From Bin80 sp026709335 (GTDB taxonomy: Bacteria; Bacteroidota; Rhodothermia; Rhodothermales; Bin80), in assembly GCA_965200825.1 (NCBI GenBank), contig OZ241385.1:1-64000 (forward strand): a stretch of DNA of 64,000 bases. Direction: 5' to 3'. This document shows positions 37,946-46,725 of this stretch, in pieces (the first letter of the stretch is position 1; each line of letters begins with the position of its first letter). Made by a program: the position numbers and the translations under genes. The notes under the pieces are model-generated. The model made no database searches, was not told the origin of the DNA, and worked only from the letters and a program-made list of their open reading frames with translations.

Positions 37946-40198
37946 ATGTTCAAGTTTGATGCGATTCAGTTTGCTGAAGGAACAATTACTCTACAGGCCA
38001 GCGTACTCGCACTGACTCTGTTGGTGATAGTTTTGGTGATTTTAGGGATCACCTTTCTTCGCAGTGAAGCGCCATTACATGTGAGAGGGATCAGTCTTGG
38101 ATTGAGATCTGCCGCTGCCCTGCTTCTGATCTTTCCCCTCTTTGAGCCCAGGCTTGTGGTCCCGGAAGTTGTCCCGGACGAAAATTTCGTTGCAGTCATT
38201 GTAGATGTTTCTGACAGTATGTTGTTACCGGATGGCCCCCAGGGACAAACCCGTCTGGAGTGGGCGCGAGAACTTGTGTACGGCCCGGAATCAGGAATCC
38301 TGCAGGGAATAGATGATCTTTTCAAGGTACGCCTTTATGTATATGCCTCGTCCGTCACAAGAGCAGATAGCATCTATCGGGCAGTCCCTGTCCATGAAAC
38401 CGATCTTGCAGCAGCTTTGGATCGAGTACGGATGGATTTTCGGGGTATCCCGTTGACTGGGGTTGTGATCCTGACCGATGGAAATACCACCAATCGCCAG
38501 GAAGCCCTGGATCAGGCCGATCTTTTTCAAGATCAAGGAATCGGGGTCCATGCGATAGGCATTGGCAGTTCTGCATTCACGGCTGAGCGAGAACTTCTTG
38601 AGGTGATCGCTCATAAAGGATTGGGGGAGGAAGCGGGAACTGAGCTTGAAGTCAAGATTCGAAGTTTTTCGTCCGGGCCGGATCCAGCAACCATCGCGGT
38701 TTATGATGGAGATGTTGAGGTGTATTCTGAATCTGTAAGACTCAAAGGAGATGGACTCATAGATCAGATGGAATTCTTTTTTGAGCCACCTGCGAGTGGC
38801 GCCAGGGAGTATCGAATTACACTGGAAACTGCTGTAGATGAGCTTAATACGCTCAATAATTCGCTCCCTCTTTTGATTGATTCGCGTACGGATACGCTTC
38901 GTGTACTGTATTTTGAGGGGCATTTGCGACAGGAATACAAGTTTGTCAAACGTGCACTTGAATCCGATCCGGTCATTCATTTCGCATCAATCACGCGCAC
39001 GGGGACAGGCAAGTATTACCGTCAGGGGATTCTGTCTCCAGATGAATTGGTTGGCGGATTTCCAACTGAAGCGGATGTACTGTACGATTTTGATACAATC
39101 ATTCTGGGGGATGTGGAAGCTTCTGCATTTTCACTGCGTCAAATGCAGCTCATTGAGTCTTTTGTTCGTGTCCGGGGCGGCGGGTTTGTGATGTTGGGAG
39201 GACGGAATGCGTTTGCGGAAGGAGATTATGCGGGAACCCCGATTGCAGATCTCTTGCCCGTAAGGATTGATCATACGCGTATACAGGTTCTTCCAATGCG
39301 ATTTGAGGGGGAGGAAGGTGACCGTGGATATGTATTTGAACCGACTCCCGAGGGATTGGAGCACCCATTCATGAAGCTATCACCGGATGCTTCAGTCAAC
39401 CGAATACTCTGGCGTGAAATGCCTCGGCTCACAAGTATTAACTTCTTGGGTGGAGCGAAGCCTGGTGCGCAGATTTTAGCAATGAAATCTGAAGATCATA
39501 ATGGTTCAGAAGAATCAATCCTCACTATTCAGCGATATGGGAAAGGGCGTACTGCTGCTTTGGCAACCAGCAGTACTTGGCGCTGGCAAATGTTGCTTGA
39601 GGCAGAGGATGAGCGCCACGAACGGTTCTGGAAGCAATTTGCAAGATGGCTGGCTGCCAGTGCTCCTGCAAGGGTTGATCTGGAAACTTCGGGAACTCGT
39701 CTAGCCCCCGAGGAGAGTCATCAGTTGGGAGTTCGTGTCTATGATGAAACATACCTTCCCCTGACCGGAATAGAACTACATGCAATGATTCAGGCACCCG
39801 ATCGGACGATCCAGTCGCTATCAACCAAAGAATCTCTTTCCGAGGATGGACGCTTCAAAATACACTTCACTCCCGAGGAGCAGGGTGTCTACGAATTGAT
39901 GGTGGAAGCGGTACAGGATGGTGAATTGATTGGACGGAACCGGGGGAGTTACCTCGTGCGACATCAGCCACTTGAGTATTATAATGCCACATTGAAGCAG
40001 GAATTTCTGGAACAGATGGCCACCGTTTACTATACGCCTGCGGAGATATCTGATGTGCGAATGAATCTGCAATCACGGCAAACCAGTACATCGGTTTATC
40101 GAGCGGCGTATCTGTGGGATATGCCGCTCCTCTTCATTCTTTCTATACTTCTCTTATGTGGAGAATGGCTTTATCGAAGGCGGCAGGGTTTGCGTTAA
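37946..40198 (+). CDS. Membrane vWA / GATase-like protein
   Basis: 750 residues: two N-terminal helices (LALTLLVIVLVILGITFL; LGLRSAAALLLIFPLFEPR), a vWA domain with complete MIDAS DVSDSM, then a class I glutamine-amidotransferase-like fold (DTIILGDVEASAFSLRQMQL; RGGGFVMLGGRNAFAEGDYA) without an obvious catalytic triad. An Ig-like region follows and a C-terminal anchor helix (MPLLFILSILLLCGEWLYRR). Such proteins are constant members of DUF58/BatA operons. It begins five bases after the previous stop. Confidence 0.88.
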   Translation: MFKFDAIQFAEGTITLQASVLALTLLVIVLVILGITFLRSEAPLHVRGISLGLRSAAALLLIFPLFEPRLVVPEVVPDENFVAVIVDVSDSMLLPDGPQGQTRLEWARELVYGPESGILQGIDDLFKVRLYVYASSVTRADSIYRAVPVHETDLAAALDRVRMDFRGIPLTGVVILTDGNTTNRQEALDQADLFQDQGIGVHAIGIGSSAFTAERELLEVIAHKGLGEEAGTELEVKIRSFSSGPDPATIAVYDGDVEVYSESVRLKGDGLIDQMEFFFEPPASGAREYRITLETAVDELNTLNNSLPLLIDSRTDTLRVLYFEGHLRQEYKFVKRALESDPVIHFASITRTGTGKYYRQGILSPDELVGGFPTEADVLYDFDTIILGDVEASAFSLRQMQLIESFVRVRGGGFVMLGGRNAFAEGDYAGTPIADLLPVRIDHTRIQVLPMRFEGEEGDRGYVFEPTPEGLEHPFMKLSPDASVNRILWREMPRLTSINFLGGAKPGAQILAMKSEDHNGSEESILTIQRYGKGRTAALATSSTWRWQMLLEAEDERHERFWKQFARWLAASAPARVDLETSGTRLAPEESHQLGVRVYDETYLPLTGIELHAMIQAPDRTIQSLSTKESLSEDGRFKIHFTPEEQGVYELMVEAVQDGELIGRNRGSYLVRHQPLEYYNATLKQEFLEQMATVYYTPAEISDVRMNLQSRQTSTSVYRAAYLWDMPLLFILSILLLCGEWLYRRRQGLR

Positions 40199-41157
40199 GC
40201 CTCATTCTGATTTGTATTGTCAATCCTGCGAGTGCACAAAAGAGGCATGCATTGATTATTGGTGGCTTGGGAGGTTCACCCGAGCAAACCAGCCGAATTG
40301 CATTGCATCTGGAAGGTGCTTACAATGCTCTGACCGGTCCTCTGGGATTTCCTCGAGAGTATGTGGCAGTACTTGCTGAACAGTCACTTTCTGCAAACGA
40401 TTACGTGCTTGGCGAGTCAACAGCGGAGAATATCCGAGCACAGTTCAGTGATTTCCGTGATCGTTTGGCACAGGGCGATGAGCTTTATATCCTGCTGTTC
40501 GGTCATGGAAGCTATGACGGAAAGGAATCGGCGTTGAATATACCTCGGCGGGATCTAACTGGGAGCGATTATGCTGCACTGTCCGATGAATTGATAATAG
40601 GGCGCACAATATGGATCTGCACAATGAGTTCCAGCGGTCCGTTCATTCAGACACTTCGTGACCCAGACAGGATTGTAATTACTGCAACCCGAACCGGAAC
40701 ACAGCGGAATCAAACTGTTTTTCCGGAATATTTGATTGAGTCTCTGATTGAACCGGCGGCGGATTTAGACAGGGATGGGAGCCTTTCTGTGTTAGAGGTT
40801 TTTCAATACACAGCAGGGCAAACGTCGCGCCATTACGAACGTGAAGGACGTCTGACCACAGAGCATAGTTTGCTTGATGACAATGGGGATGGAGTGGGTA
40901 CACTTGCAAATGCACTTGATGAATCCGGAGATGGTTTCATTGCGGGGAATACTTGGCTTAGGCGTAGCCAAGCACTCTTGGGCAATTCGACTTTCGCGAA
41001 TGAGCGTTCCGTTCTTGAACGTCAAATTGCTACACTCGAAGCACGAAAATCCGAGTTGGACACGGATATTTATTATGCAGAACTGGAGATGTTATTTGTT
41101 GCCCTGGCAAGGCTCAATGAGCGAATCGAAAGCGAGTTAGAGTCTGATGATTACTAA
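40156..41157 (+). CDS. Secreted caspase-fold (C13-like) protein, catalytic Cys position apparently Ser
   Basis: 333 residues from the ATG giving MWRMALSKAAGFALSL..., a signal peptide ending PASAQ. The next ~200 residues follow the caspase/legumain fold: HALIIGGLGGSPEQTSR, a GHG histidine motif (LLFGHGSYDG) and the strand that should end in the nucleophile (TIWICTMSSSGPF). Where catalytic homologues have a C-H-S-G-like end, this one has S-S-S-G with a cysteine three residues earlier, so activity is doubtful. An EF-hand-like DLDRDGSLSVLE and a C-terminal coiled coil follow. It overlaps the vWA gene by 43 bases and closes the operon. Confidence 0.75.
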   Translation: MWRMALSKAAGFALSLILICIVNPASAQKRHALIIGGLGGSPEQTSRIALHLEGAYNALTGPLGFPREYVAVLAEQSLSANDYVLGESTAENIRAQFSDFRDRLAQGDELYILLFGHGSYDGKESALNIPRRDLTGSDYAALSDELIIGRTIWICTMSSSGPFIQTLRDPDRIVITATRTGTQRNQTVFPEYLIESLIEPAADLDRDGSLSVLEVFQYTAGQTSRHYEREGRLTTEHSLLDDNGDGVGTLANALDESGDGFIAGNTWLRRSQALLGNSTFANERSVLERQIATLEARKSELDTDIYYAELEMLFVALARLNERIESELESDDY

Positions 41158-41276
41158 ATCTATGTTGTTGGGTTTTTTCTCTGATCAGAGGCATGAGACC
41201 ATGATGCCGTAGGGATTGAAATTTTCAATGTTTATGGGTATCTTTCACTGTTGATCTGGCTTCTGAGCTATGTTTT

Positions 41277-41335
41277 TCCATATCCATGCACTATATTTTT
41301 TCCATATCTATGCACTATATTTTTCCCATATCCAC
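41277..41335 (+). repeat. 24-bp tandem duplication over the start of a lipoprotein gene
   Basis: Two full 24-base units (41277-41300 and 41301-41324, sharing TGCACTATATTTTT) and the beginning of a third. The unit equals eight codons and contains the start codon, so MHYIFSIS is followed by MHYIFPIS. Either ATG (41286 or 41310) can initiate. Confidence 0.85.
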
Positions 41336-42464
41336 AATTTGTATAATCTTTCTGGCCTCGTGTACCAATACAGGCTCTGAAGGGAACAGGAGTGCAGGAT
41401 CAGATCGGCAGATTGCATTAGAGGAAGTCCTTCGGTTGGGGGATGAATCTCAAGGAGATACAATCCTGTTCGGATCAGTTACCCGAATTGTAGTCAATGG
41501 ACGTGGCGACATCTTCGTTGCCGAAGAAAGGTCCTGGATTCTTCATGCGTTCAGAGCAGATGGTGCCTATTTGAGTCAAGTCGGAGCTCAGGGAGAGGGA
41601 CCTGGAGAATATCAGTATAATTTTGGAGGAGCTGCTATTGGTCCAGCAGACTCAGTATACCTGTGGGTATCCTGGCCTCATACCCGAATTCAGATCTACG
41701 ACTCCGAAGATTTTTCCTTTACTCGCAGTGTTCAAGTTCATAAAGAAGAGACCGATCAAAGAAATCTCTATCCTCTGATTGGTGCTACAGAAGATGGATG
41801 GATAATGACGATCGGATTCCCTAATCTCATGGATGGAGATGATGGGTTTGCTATAAACAACGATACTGACCGGGAGTTGATTTTGGTCAGCAGGGAAGGA
41901 GTCCTCGGTTCAGGTCTGGCAGATCCAGTAAGTGATGATGAAGAAATTTGGCATATATATGAGGATAGTGGTGGAATCACCTATCGCAGAGTTCCATTTG
42001 GTCGATCCACGACTTGGAGAATCGGAGATGATGAACTGCTCTATTACGGTTGGAACGACAGCATCGAGATTAATTTTGTATCGGTTGATGGATCAACCCG
42101 TGGAGTAATTCGCCATAAATTTGATCCTGTTCCTATTACCGAAGCTGAGATAACTGAAGCCCGAAGAACAGATGATCCTGTCTGGAAAGATTTATATGCT
42201 GCCCACGCTAAACACGAAACAAAGCCTGCATTTCAGACCTTTGCGGTGGACGAGATGGGCCGTGTGTGGGTAAAGCTGAGTTCAGCGGAAGGAGCGGATC
42301 AAGCGGAGTGGTTGATTTTGGACAGGGAGTCTCGATTAGTTGGAACGACCACATTGCCGCTGAGCGTGAATCTTGAGGTAGTTCAAGGCGGTTATGCTTA
42401 TGGTATTATAGAGGAGCAGGATGGATTCGCTCCGATGGTTGTAGTCTATGAAATCACAGAATGA
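41286..42464 (+). CDS. Six-bladed beta-propeller lipoprotein
   Basis: 392 residues (384 from the second ATG at 41310). A short signal ends in a lipobox (IIFLASC), followed by a six-bladed beta-propeller of the kind common in Bacteroidota: RIVVNGRGDIFVAEERSWIL, GAQGEGPGEYQYNFGGAAIG and TFAVDEMGRVWVKLSSAEGA. Expected in the periplasm or outer membrane. It resembles, more distantly, the paired propellers at 45649 and 47423, sharing the GEGPGE turn. It starts 129 bases after the caspase-fold gene and is convergent with the reductase gene. Confidence 0.85.
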   Translation: MHYIFSISMHYIFPISTICIIFLASCTNTGSEGNRSAGSDRQIALEEVLRLGDESQGDTILFGSVTRIVVNGRGDIFVAEERSWILHAFRADGAYLSQVGAQGEGPGEYQYNFGGAAIGPADSVYLWVSWPHTRIQIYDSEDFSFTRSVQVHKEETDQRNLYPLIGATEDGWIMTIGFPNLMDGDDGFAINNDTDRELILVSREGVLGSGLADPVSDDEEIWHIYEDSGGITYRRVPFGRSTTWRIGDDELLYYGWNDSIEINFVSVDGSTRGVIRHKFDPVPITEAEITEARRTDDPVWKDLYAAHAKHETKPAFQTFAVDEMGRVWVKLSSAEGADQAEWLILDRESRLVGTTTLPLSVNLEVVQGGYAYGIIEEQDGFAPMVVVYEITE

Positions 42465-42550
42465 TGGAGAGCAATAATGCCTCCTCGCTCATTGCTGCAC
42501 AATCGCCATAAAGCAGTCATAGAGTAGTACAGGCTTTCGGTAGCGGAGAT

Positions 42551-43960
42551 CTATCGTTCGCGATCAAGCGCCTGAAGCATGCTCTCGGTTGAGACAAATT
42601 TTATACGAGGACGCCCTTGTTTCATGCCCGCGTCGGTTTCCAGGTGGTCCAGTTTCTCCCAGTCGCTCCAGTGAAATACAGTTTCGCAACGGTCTGCCAG
42701 CATATGATTGACTGATTCGGGGTCTTTATACTCAGGATTAAAACAGAGACCGGTTTTGATATCTTCCAGCATCCTTTGGATAGTTTCCAGAGCGTCTGGC
42801 TTATTCGTTCCGATGACTCCTGTTGGTCCGCGCTTGATCCATCCCCCGACATATACTCCAACACTGACTCTATCGCCGGTGACCCTTCCATGCTCATTCG
42901 GAATCACTGCCCAATCATCCCGGAATGGAAGACCAGGAAGAGGCACTCCTCGATAACCCACGGAGCGAAATACAACTTCCGCAGGCAAATTCTCTGTGAT
43001 TTCGGTCGGCTTCGGACTTAAACGACCTCTCTGTTCAACAAGGGTGTTTTTTCGGAGCGTTAGACTGCCCACTCCACCTGCGCCATCATCGTGGAGAACT
43101 TCTGGAGACACCAGAAATCTCAATATTAGACGGCGCGGCTTTTTGCTGTCAACCTTTTTGGCAAACGTTTGAATTAATTCGACTTTTCTGGTCGTCAATC
43201 GATCCCTGTGAGATTCCATCCATGCTTTGGAGCTCGGATCCAATTGTGCTTCTGGCTCAGGCACATGAATTTCCGCTCCGGGTAATTCACCGAGCTCTTT
43301 GGCTTCAGGGTGTGTAAAGGCTGCCTGGGCAGGCCCCCTTCGTCCCAGCATATATACTTCTCGCACGCGGCTTTCTGCCAGTGCGTCCAGTGCATAATCT
43401 GCAATGTCAGTTTTTTTCAATTCATCAATTGTTCGGCACAGAATACGACAAACATCAACCGCCACATTTCCTACTCCTACGACAGCTACACAGTGTTTAG
43501 AGAGGTCAAATTGAAGGTCTCTGTAGTCAGGATGGCCATTGTACCATGCAACGAAGTCCGTAGCGGAGTAACTTCGATGTAAATCCTCCCCGGGAACATT
43601 CAGTTTGCGATCTACCTGTGCACCGGTTGAAAAATACACTTGATGGTAGTGGCTACTCAGGTCCTCCAGATGAATATGCTTGCCATATTCAACATTGCCG
43701 AAAAAACGAAATCCTTGCTGTTTGGCAATTTTTGCATAGACACGCGTAACATTTTTAATTTTTTGATGATCAGGAGCAACCCCGCTTCGAACCAGTCCAT
43801 AAGGAACCGGGAGTTTGTCAAACATATCTATTTGCACCGTCTGCTCCTTTTGTTTGAACAGGTGTCCCGCAGCATAAAATCCTGCTGGACCGGCCCCGAT
43901 GATTGCGATCCTACAGGGATTCTCGGCGTTTCCGATGAGTGCCTTATTATTCTTCTGCAT
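42551..43960 (-). CDS. fprA: Ferredoxin/adrenodoxin-type NADP+ reductase (FprA-like)
   Basis: 469 residues. An FAD-binding GxGxxG near the N terminus (IAIIGAGPAGFYAAGHL), the family motif PVPYGLVRSGVAPDHQKIK, a second nucleotide-binding site (CVAVVGVGNVAVDVCRILCR) and LGRRGPAQAAFTHPEAKELG identify the adrenodoxin-reductase/FprA family. The C terminus carries the expected GWIKRGPTGVIGTNKPDA. It transfers electrons between NADPH and a ferredoxin; no ferredoxin gene is adjacent. Length is normal. Cytoplasmic. Confidence 0.93.
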   Translation of the reverse strand: MQKNNKALIGNAENPCRIAIIGAGPAGFYAAGHLFKQKEQTVQIDMFDKLPVPYGLVRSGVAPDHQKIKNVTRVYAKIAKQQGFRFFGNVEYGKHIHLEDLSSHYHQVYFSTGAQVDRKLNVPGEDLHRSYSATDFVAWYNGHPDYRDLQFDLSKHCVAVVGVGNVAVDVCRILCRTIDELKKTDIADYALDALAESRVREVYMLGRRGPAQAAFTHPEAKELGELPGAEIHVPEPEAQLDPSSKAWMESHRDRLTTRKVELIQTFAKKVDSKKPRRLILRFLVSPEVLHDDGAGGVGSLTLRKNTLVEQRGRLSPKPTEITENLPAEVVFRSVGYRGVPLPGLPFRDDWAVIPNEHGRVTGDRVSVGVYVGGWIKRGPTGVIGTNKPDALETIQRMLEDIKTGLCFNPEYKDPESVNHMLADRCETVFHWSDWEKLDHLETDAGMKQGRPRIKFVSTESMLQALDRER

Positions 43961-44069
43961 TTTAGTCCCAAATAGGGGAATATAGGCCTCACCTCGGAAT
44001 TCTTGTACTTCTCAGATCTGAATAGGGAGAGCAAGTTGGTCTAAGAATATACATGATCGACTCAATTTC

Positions 44070-44090
44070 GAGGGTTTTGCAAGAGGTTTC
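44070..44090 (+). repeat. Solo ISL3-type terminal repeat
   Basis: GAGGGTTTTGCAAGAGGTTT, right-end orientation, same motif as at 44896-44914 and in the two ~96-base inverted-repeat elements. No transposase directly upstream. Confidence 0.45.
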
Positions 44091-44639
44091 AAAAAATAAA
44101 TCGGAGTTCTTGATTTTTGAATTTTGGCTCTTCAATTTTATGAGTGGACAGACTGGTTACTGGAATCCTTTTGGGTAGAGATCTGGCCCTCCAAGATAGA
44201 AGTAGATTGCATCGGCAAATTATTCTTTATTCCGAAATCATCGTGCACGGACTTTGATGGGTTTAATCCGACTTTATATTGAGGGGCTTCTACCCTATAC
44301 GTTTTACCGGTTAATCTGGTGCTTCAATTCTACGCTTTATGCCGAATAGGTTTTTCACCTACCTTTCCCTAACACACTCGCCACGGTATCTGCTTATCGA
44401 CACAAATATGTTCGATTGTTCTCTCCTGTTTTCTGCATAAAATCCCTCACTTTACAGCACGCTTCAGGATATCGGAGGCCAGCGTTCAACTCATACAGAG
44501 TCACTGAATACCGTTAAAATATTGATCGAATCCTGCAAACAGTCAATCTCCTTGGCCTCAAAACTTTCTATCAACCTGCTAGACAGGGTATGGCACGAAT
44601 ATTGCCTCCATATCAACAGACTAACGAGGGATTCCTTCT

Positions 44640-44825
44640 ATGGACGAACTGGCTGTGTTACAGAAAACACTCTTGAACATTCAACTCCAATCCGAAGCGG
44701 AGCGAATGAATGGAAAAATCCAAGAGGTCAAAACGGTCGGTAGAGGATACAGGAAATTTGAAAACTTTAGATCCGCCATCCTCTTCTTCTGCGGAGGTCT
44801 GGCGCTTTATCCACAACAATCGTAG
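44640..44825 (+). pseudogene. 3' end of an ISL3-like transposase
   Basis: The last ~45 codons read ERMNGKIQEVKTVGRGYRKF followed by ENFRSAILFFCGGLALYP and a stop. This corresponds to the C terminus of the DDE_Tnp_ISL3 domain (family pattern EGLNSKIQ..K..A.GYRNFENF). The catalytic core and N terminus are absent. The element's presumed right end follows 70 bases later. A matching internal transposase part lies 3.8 kb further on at 48667-48996 in the same orientation. Confidence 0.65.
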
Positions 44826-44895
44826 TAGTACCACAAAAAAGAACTCGAAGAATAGACAGTATCATCTTCTTTTGTCTCTTAATTTTTCGAGCCCA

Positions 44896-44914
44896 GAGGT
44901 TTTGCAAGAGGCTC
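44896..44914 (+). repeat. ISL3-type right terminal repeat
   Basis: GAGGTTTTGCAAGAGGCTC, 70 bases behind the ISL3-like transposase stop, the position expected for the element's right inverted repeat. It marks the left border of the peptide/propeller cassette. Confidence 0.55.
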
Positions 44915-45016
44915 GATCAAAATGTATTACATTGGGCCCGGTTGATCGTTAATCTTCTTTGGAAGTTGGTGATCAGTACACGTTCGCGGTTTTCTCAAAC
45001 AAACTTTTTCGTAGAC

Positions 45017-45307
45017 ATGATAGAATTCTTCTCTGACCGTAGACGTTTGATTCGGCTTGCTGCATCCCTAATATGCACAGTAGGGGTAGTTGTTGTATGC
45101 TTTTCTCTGCTTCCCTCTCCCACTCAGGCAGAAGCAGATGATCTCCTGTGCAACGGAAAATGTAGTACCTACTGTACTGTGCAGGGGCCAGTCCTCTGTT
45201 GGAAGGTTAAATGCTGTGAAACCAATGAAGGAGGTTGCAAAGCAGGAGATCCCAGGATCTTTGAAGTCGACTGTCTCACAGGGGATCCGTATGAGTTTTG
45301 GTACTAG
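45017..45307 (+). CDS. Secreted eight-cysteine peptide 1
   Basis: 96 residues from the ATG giving MIEFFSDRRRLIRLAASLIC; the frame is open 25 codons further up but without a better start. A signal segment (LIRLAASLICTVGVVVVCFSLLP) ends near TQAEA. The mature ~50 residues hold eight cysteines (CNGKC, STYC, PVLCWKVKCC, GGC, VDC) and end EFWY. It resembles in size and context the NVEALA-type peptides encoded beside beta-propeller proteins in Bacteroidota, but has no NVEALA motif. Disulfide-bonded or modified secreted peptide is the likely product. It is first in the cassette, 36 bases before peptide 2. Confidence 0.65.
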   Translation: MIEFFSDRRRLIRLAASLICTVGVVVVCFSLLPSPTQAEADDLLCNGKCSTYCTVQGPVLCWKVKCCETNEGGCKAGDPRIFEVDCLTGDPYEFWY

Positions 45308-45343
45308 GTAACCCTAAACTAGATCACGAATTTTGAAGTGAAA

Positions 45344-45625
45344 ATGAGCAAAACCCAAATTATTCGGACACTAATTTCGCTGTCATTGAGTACACTGATG
45401 ATCACGGTGCTACTCATTCCTCAAATAAAAGCCGTGGACACTGTTCCAGAGTGTGGTTATCCGGCGGACAAGGTTTGCTTTGCTGTTGATTGTCCCGGTA
45501 GCTGGGGTGGGGCATGTGCTACTTTGCCGTGTAGAAAGTGTGATATTCTTCCCTCATGGTTTCCTTACTCTAAATGCATTACCATAATTCACGAATGTGC
45601 GCATGAGCATTGGCTATTCAACTAG
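45344..45625 (+). CDS. Secreted eight-cysteine peptide 2
   Basis: 93 residues starting MSKTQIIRTL (a GTG two codons upstream is possible). Signal peptide through LIPQIKA, then ~58 residues with eight cysteines in a different spacing from peptide 1 (PECGYPADKVC, VDC, GAC, LPCRKC, SKC, HEC) and a His/Trp-rich end. The two peptides are not obviously alignable except in signal type, size and cysteine number. It lies 23 bases upstream of a beta-propeller lipoprotein gene, so the two are probably one transcript. Function unknown. Confidence 0.65.
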   Translation: MSKTQIIRTLISLSLSTLMITVLLIPQIKAVDTVPECGYPADKVCFAVDCPGSWGGACATLPCRKCDILPSWFPYSKCITIIHECAHEHWLFN

Positions 45626-45648
45626 GGTGTTGGCGAATAGGCTCATCG

Positions 45649-46719
45649 ATGCGTAGAGGATACATTATCGGGGTGATAAGCCTTGCAGCGTTATTCATGA
45701 CGTCTTGTCACTCAGGAGAAGCGGATTCACCTAGCAGGTTTGGGCGATTTTATCTGGATGAGTTGAAAAACCAGAGCGTCTCCGAACGAAGGTACCAGGA
45801 AGTTTCTTTCGAGAAACTATTCGTGGTTCCGACAACAACAGGCCCTTTTCTGTACGCCCCTGGAGCCGTATTTGTAGATCATCAGGGATATATCTATGTG
45901 GTTGATTATGGCGTTATGAAGATTCAAAGACTTTCTCCTTCTGGAGAATATCTGACGACCTACGGGATAGAAGGGGCTGGGGAAGGTCCTGGAGAATTTC
46001 TGAGTATCACCGACTTTGGCATAAGAGGGGATTCCTTGGTGTATTTGGTTGACTCATACAAACGGAAAATCGTCTCTTTCTCGGTTGACGGTACATTTCT
46101 TGAGGAGAAATCTCTGAGAGAGGATTTTAGGGCGGCACAGCCCATGAAGTATAAACAAACCGCTACGGGACGAGAGTACGTGCTGTTCGGAACTGGTCCT
46201 GTGCTTCTGGAAACCCGGTCTGGTGGTGATATAGATGAAATTCTCTCTATTTCGAGTCTTGTTAATCATGAAACTATGGGATCCCTCGGAACGGAAGGTT
46301 GGCTAAATACATACGGTGAGAATCTGGTGTATTTGCTGTCACGATATCCTTTACTGTTGCAATACAGACCTGACGGTTCTCTCGTCTATGCTCGGACGAC
46401 AGTGGATTTCGGTGACGACTTCAAAGAACCTGAAGTAGAAGAACGTATCCTTGGAGGGCTGCCTGCTAGCCGTTTGGTTGGTCATTATTATCACCTATCT
46501 CCTGTCACGATAGAAAAGAGCAAGCTTTTTGTCTACTCAGTCATCCCCCCAAGAACTAAACCATCGGGAGCTATTGATGTGTATGATGTGACATCAGGTG
46601 ACTATCTATACTCCATGTATCTACCTGAGGGTGATCCTTTTTCCTGGACTATTTACCAGAATGAAAGGGTCTATCAGGTAAAGGATTCCACAGTAGTTGT
46701 GTGGAAAATTAAGCTGTAA
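45649..46719 (+). CDS. Six-bladed beta-propeller lipoprotein A of the peptide cassette
   Basis: 356 residues from the ATG giving MRRGYIIGVISLAALFMTSC, a perfect lipobox. The frame extends upstream over the peptide 2 gene, which I do not use. The propeller reads AVFVDHQGYIYVVDYGVMKI, SPSGEYLTTYGIEGAGEGPG, VYLLSRYPLLLQYRPDGSLV and ends DSTVVVWKIKL. It is paralogous to the gene at 47423, sharing long blocks (PTTT..FLY.P.AVF, YARTTVDF.DDFKEP, KDSTVVVWKI). Anchored in the periplasmic or outer leaflet, it is a candidate binding or export partner for the neighbouring Cys-rich peptides. Confidence 0.85.
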   Translation: MRRGYIIGVISLAALFMTSCHSGEADSPSRFGRFYLDELKNQSVSERRYQEVSFEKLFVVPTTTGPFLYAPGAVFVDHQGYIYVVDYGVMKIQRLSPSGEYLTTYGIEGAGEGPGEFLSITDFGIRGDSLVYLVDSYKRKIVSFSVDGTFLEEKSLREDFRAAQPMKYKQTATGREYVLFGTGPVLLETRSGGDIDEILSISSLVNHETMGSLGTEGWLNTYGENLVYLLSRYPLLLQYRPDGSLVYARTTVDFGDDFKEPEVEERILGGLPASRLVGHYYHLSPVTIEKSKLFVYSVIPPRTKPSGAIDVYDVTSGDYLYSMYLPEGDPFSWTIYQNERVYQVKDSTVVVWKIKL

Positions 46720-46725
46720 GACAGG

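Larger units (their letters stand above)
43961..45016. other. Insertion-sequence debris between reductase and peptide genes
   Basis: About 1 kb without an intact gene. It contains a solo terminal repeat at 44070-44090, the 3' end of an ISL3-like transposase (44640-44825) and a second terminal repeat at 44896-44914. The stretch 44100-44640 gives only short frames that I cannot assign. The promoter of the Cys-rich peptide genes must lie near 44917-45016. Confidence 0.5.

Noticed and set aside
38291..38980. 229-codon minus-strand frame
   Set aside because: Antisense inside the vWA gene, with no domain signature and low-complexity Arg/Ile/Ser composition.
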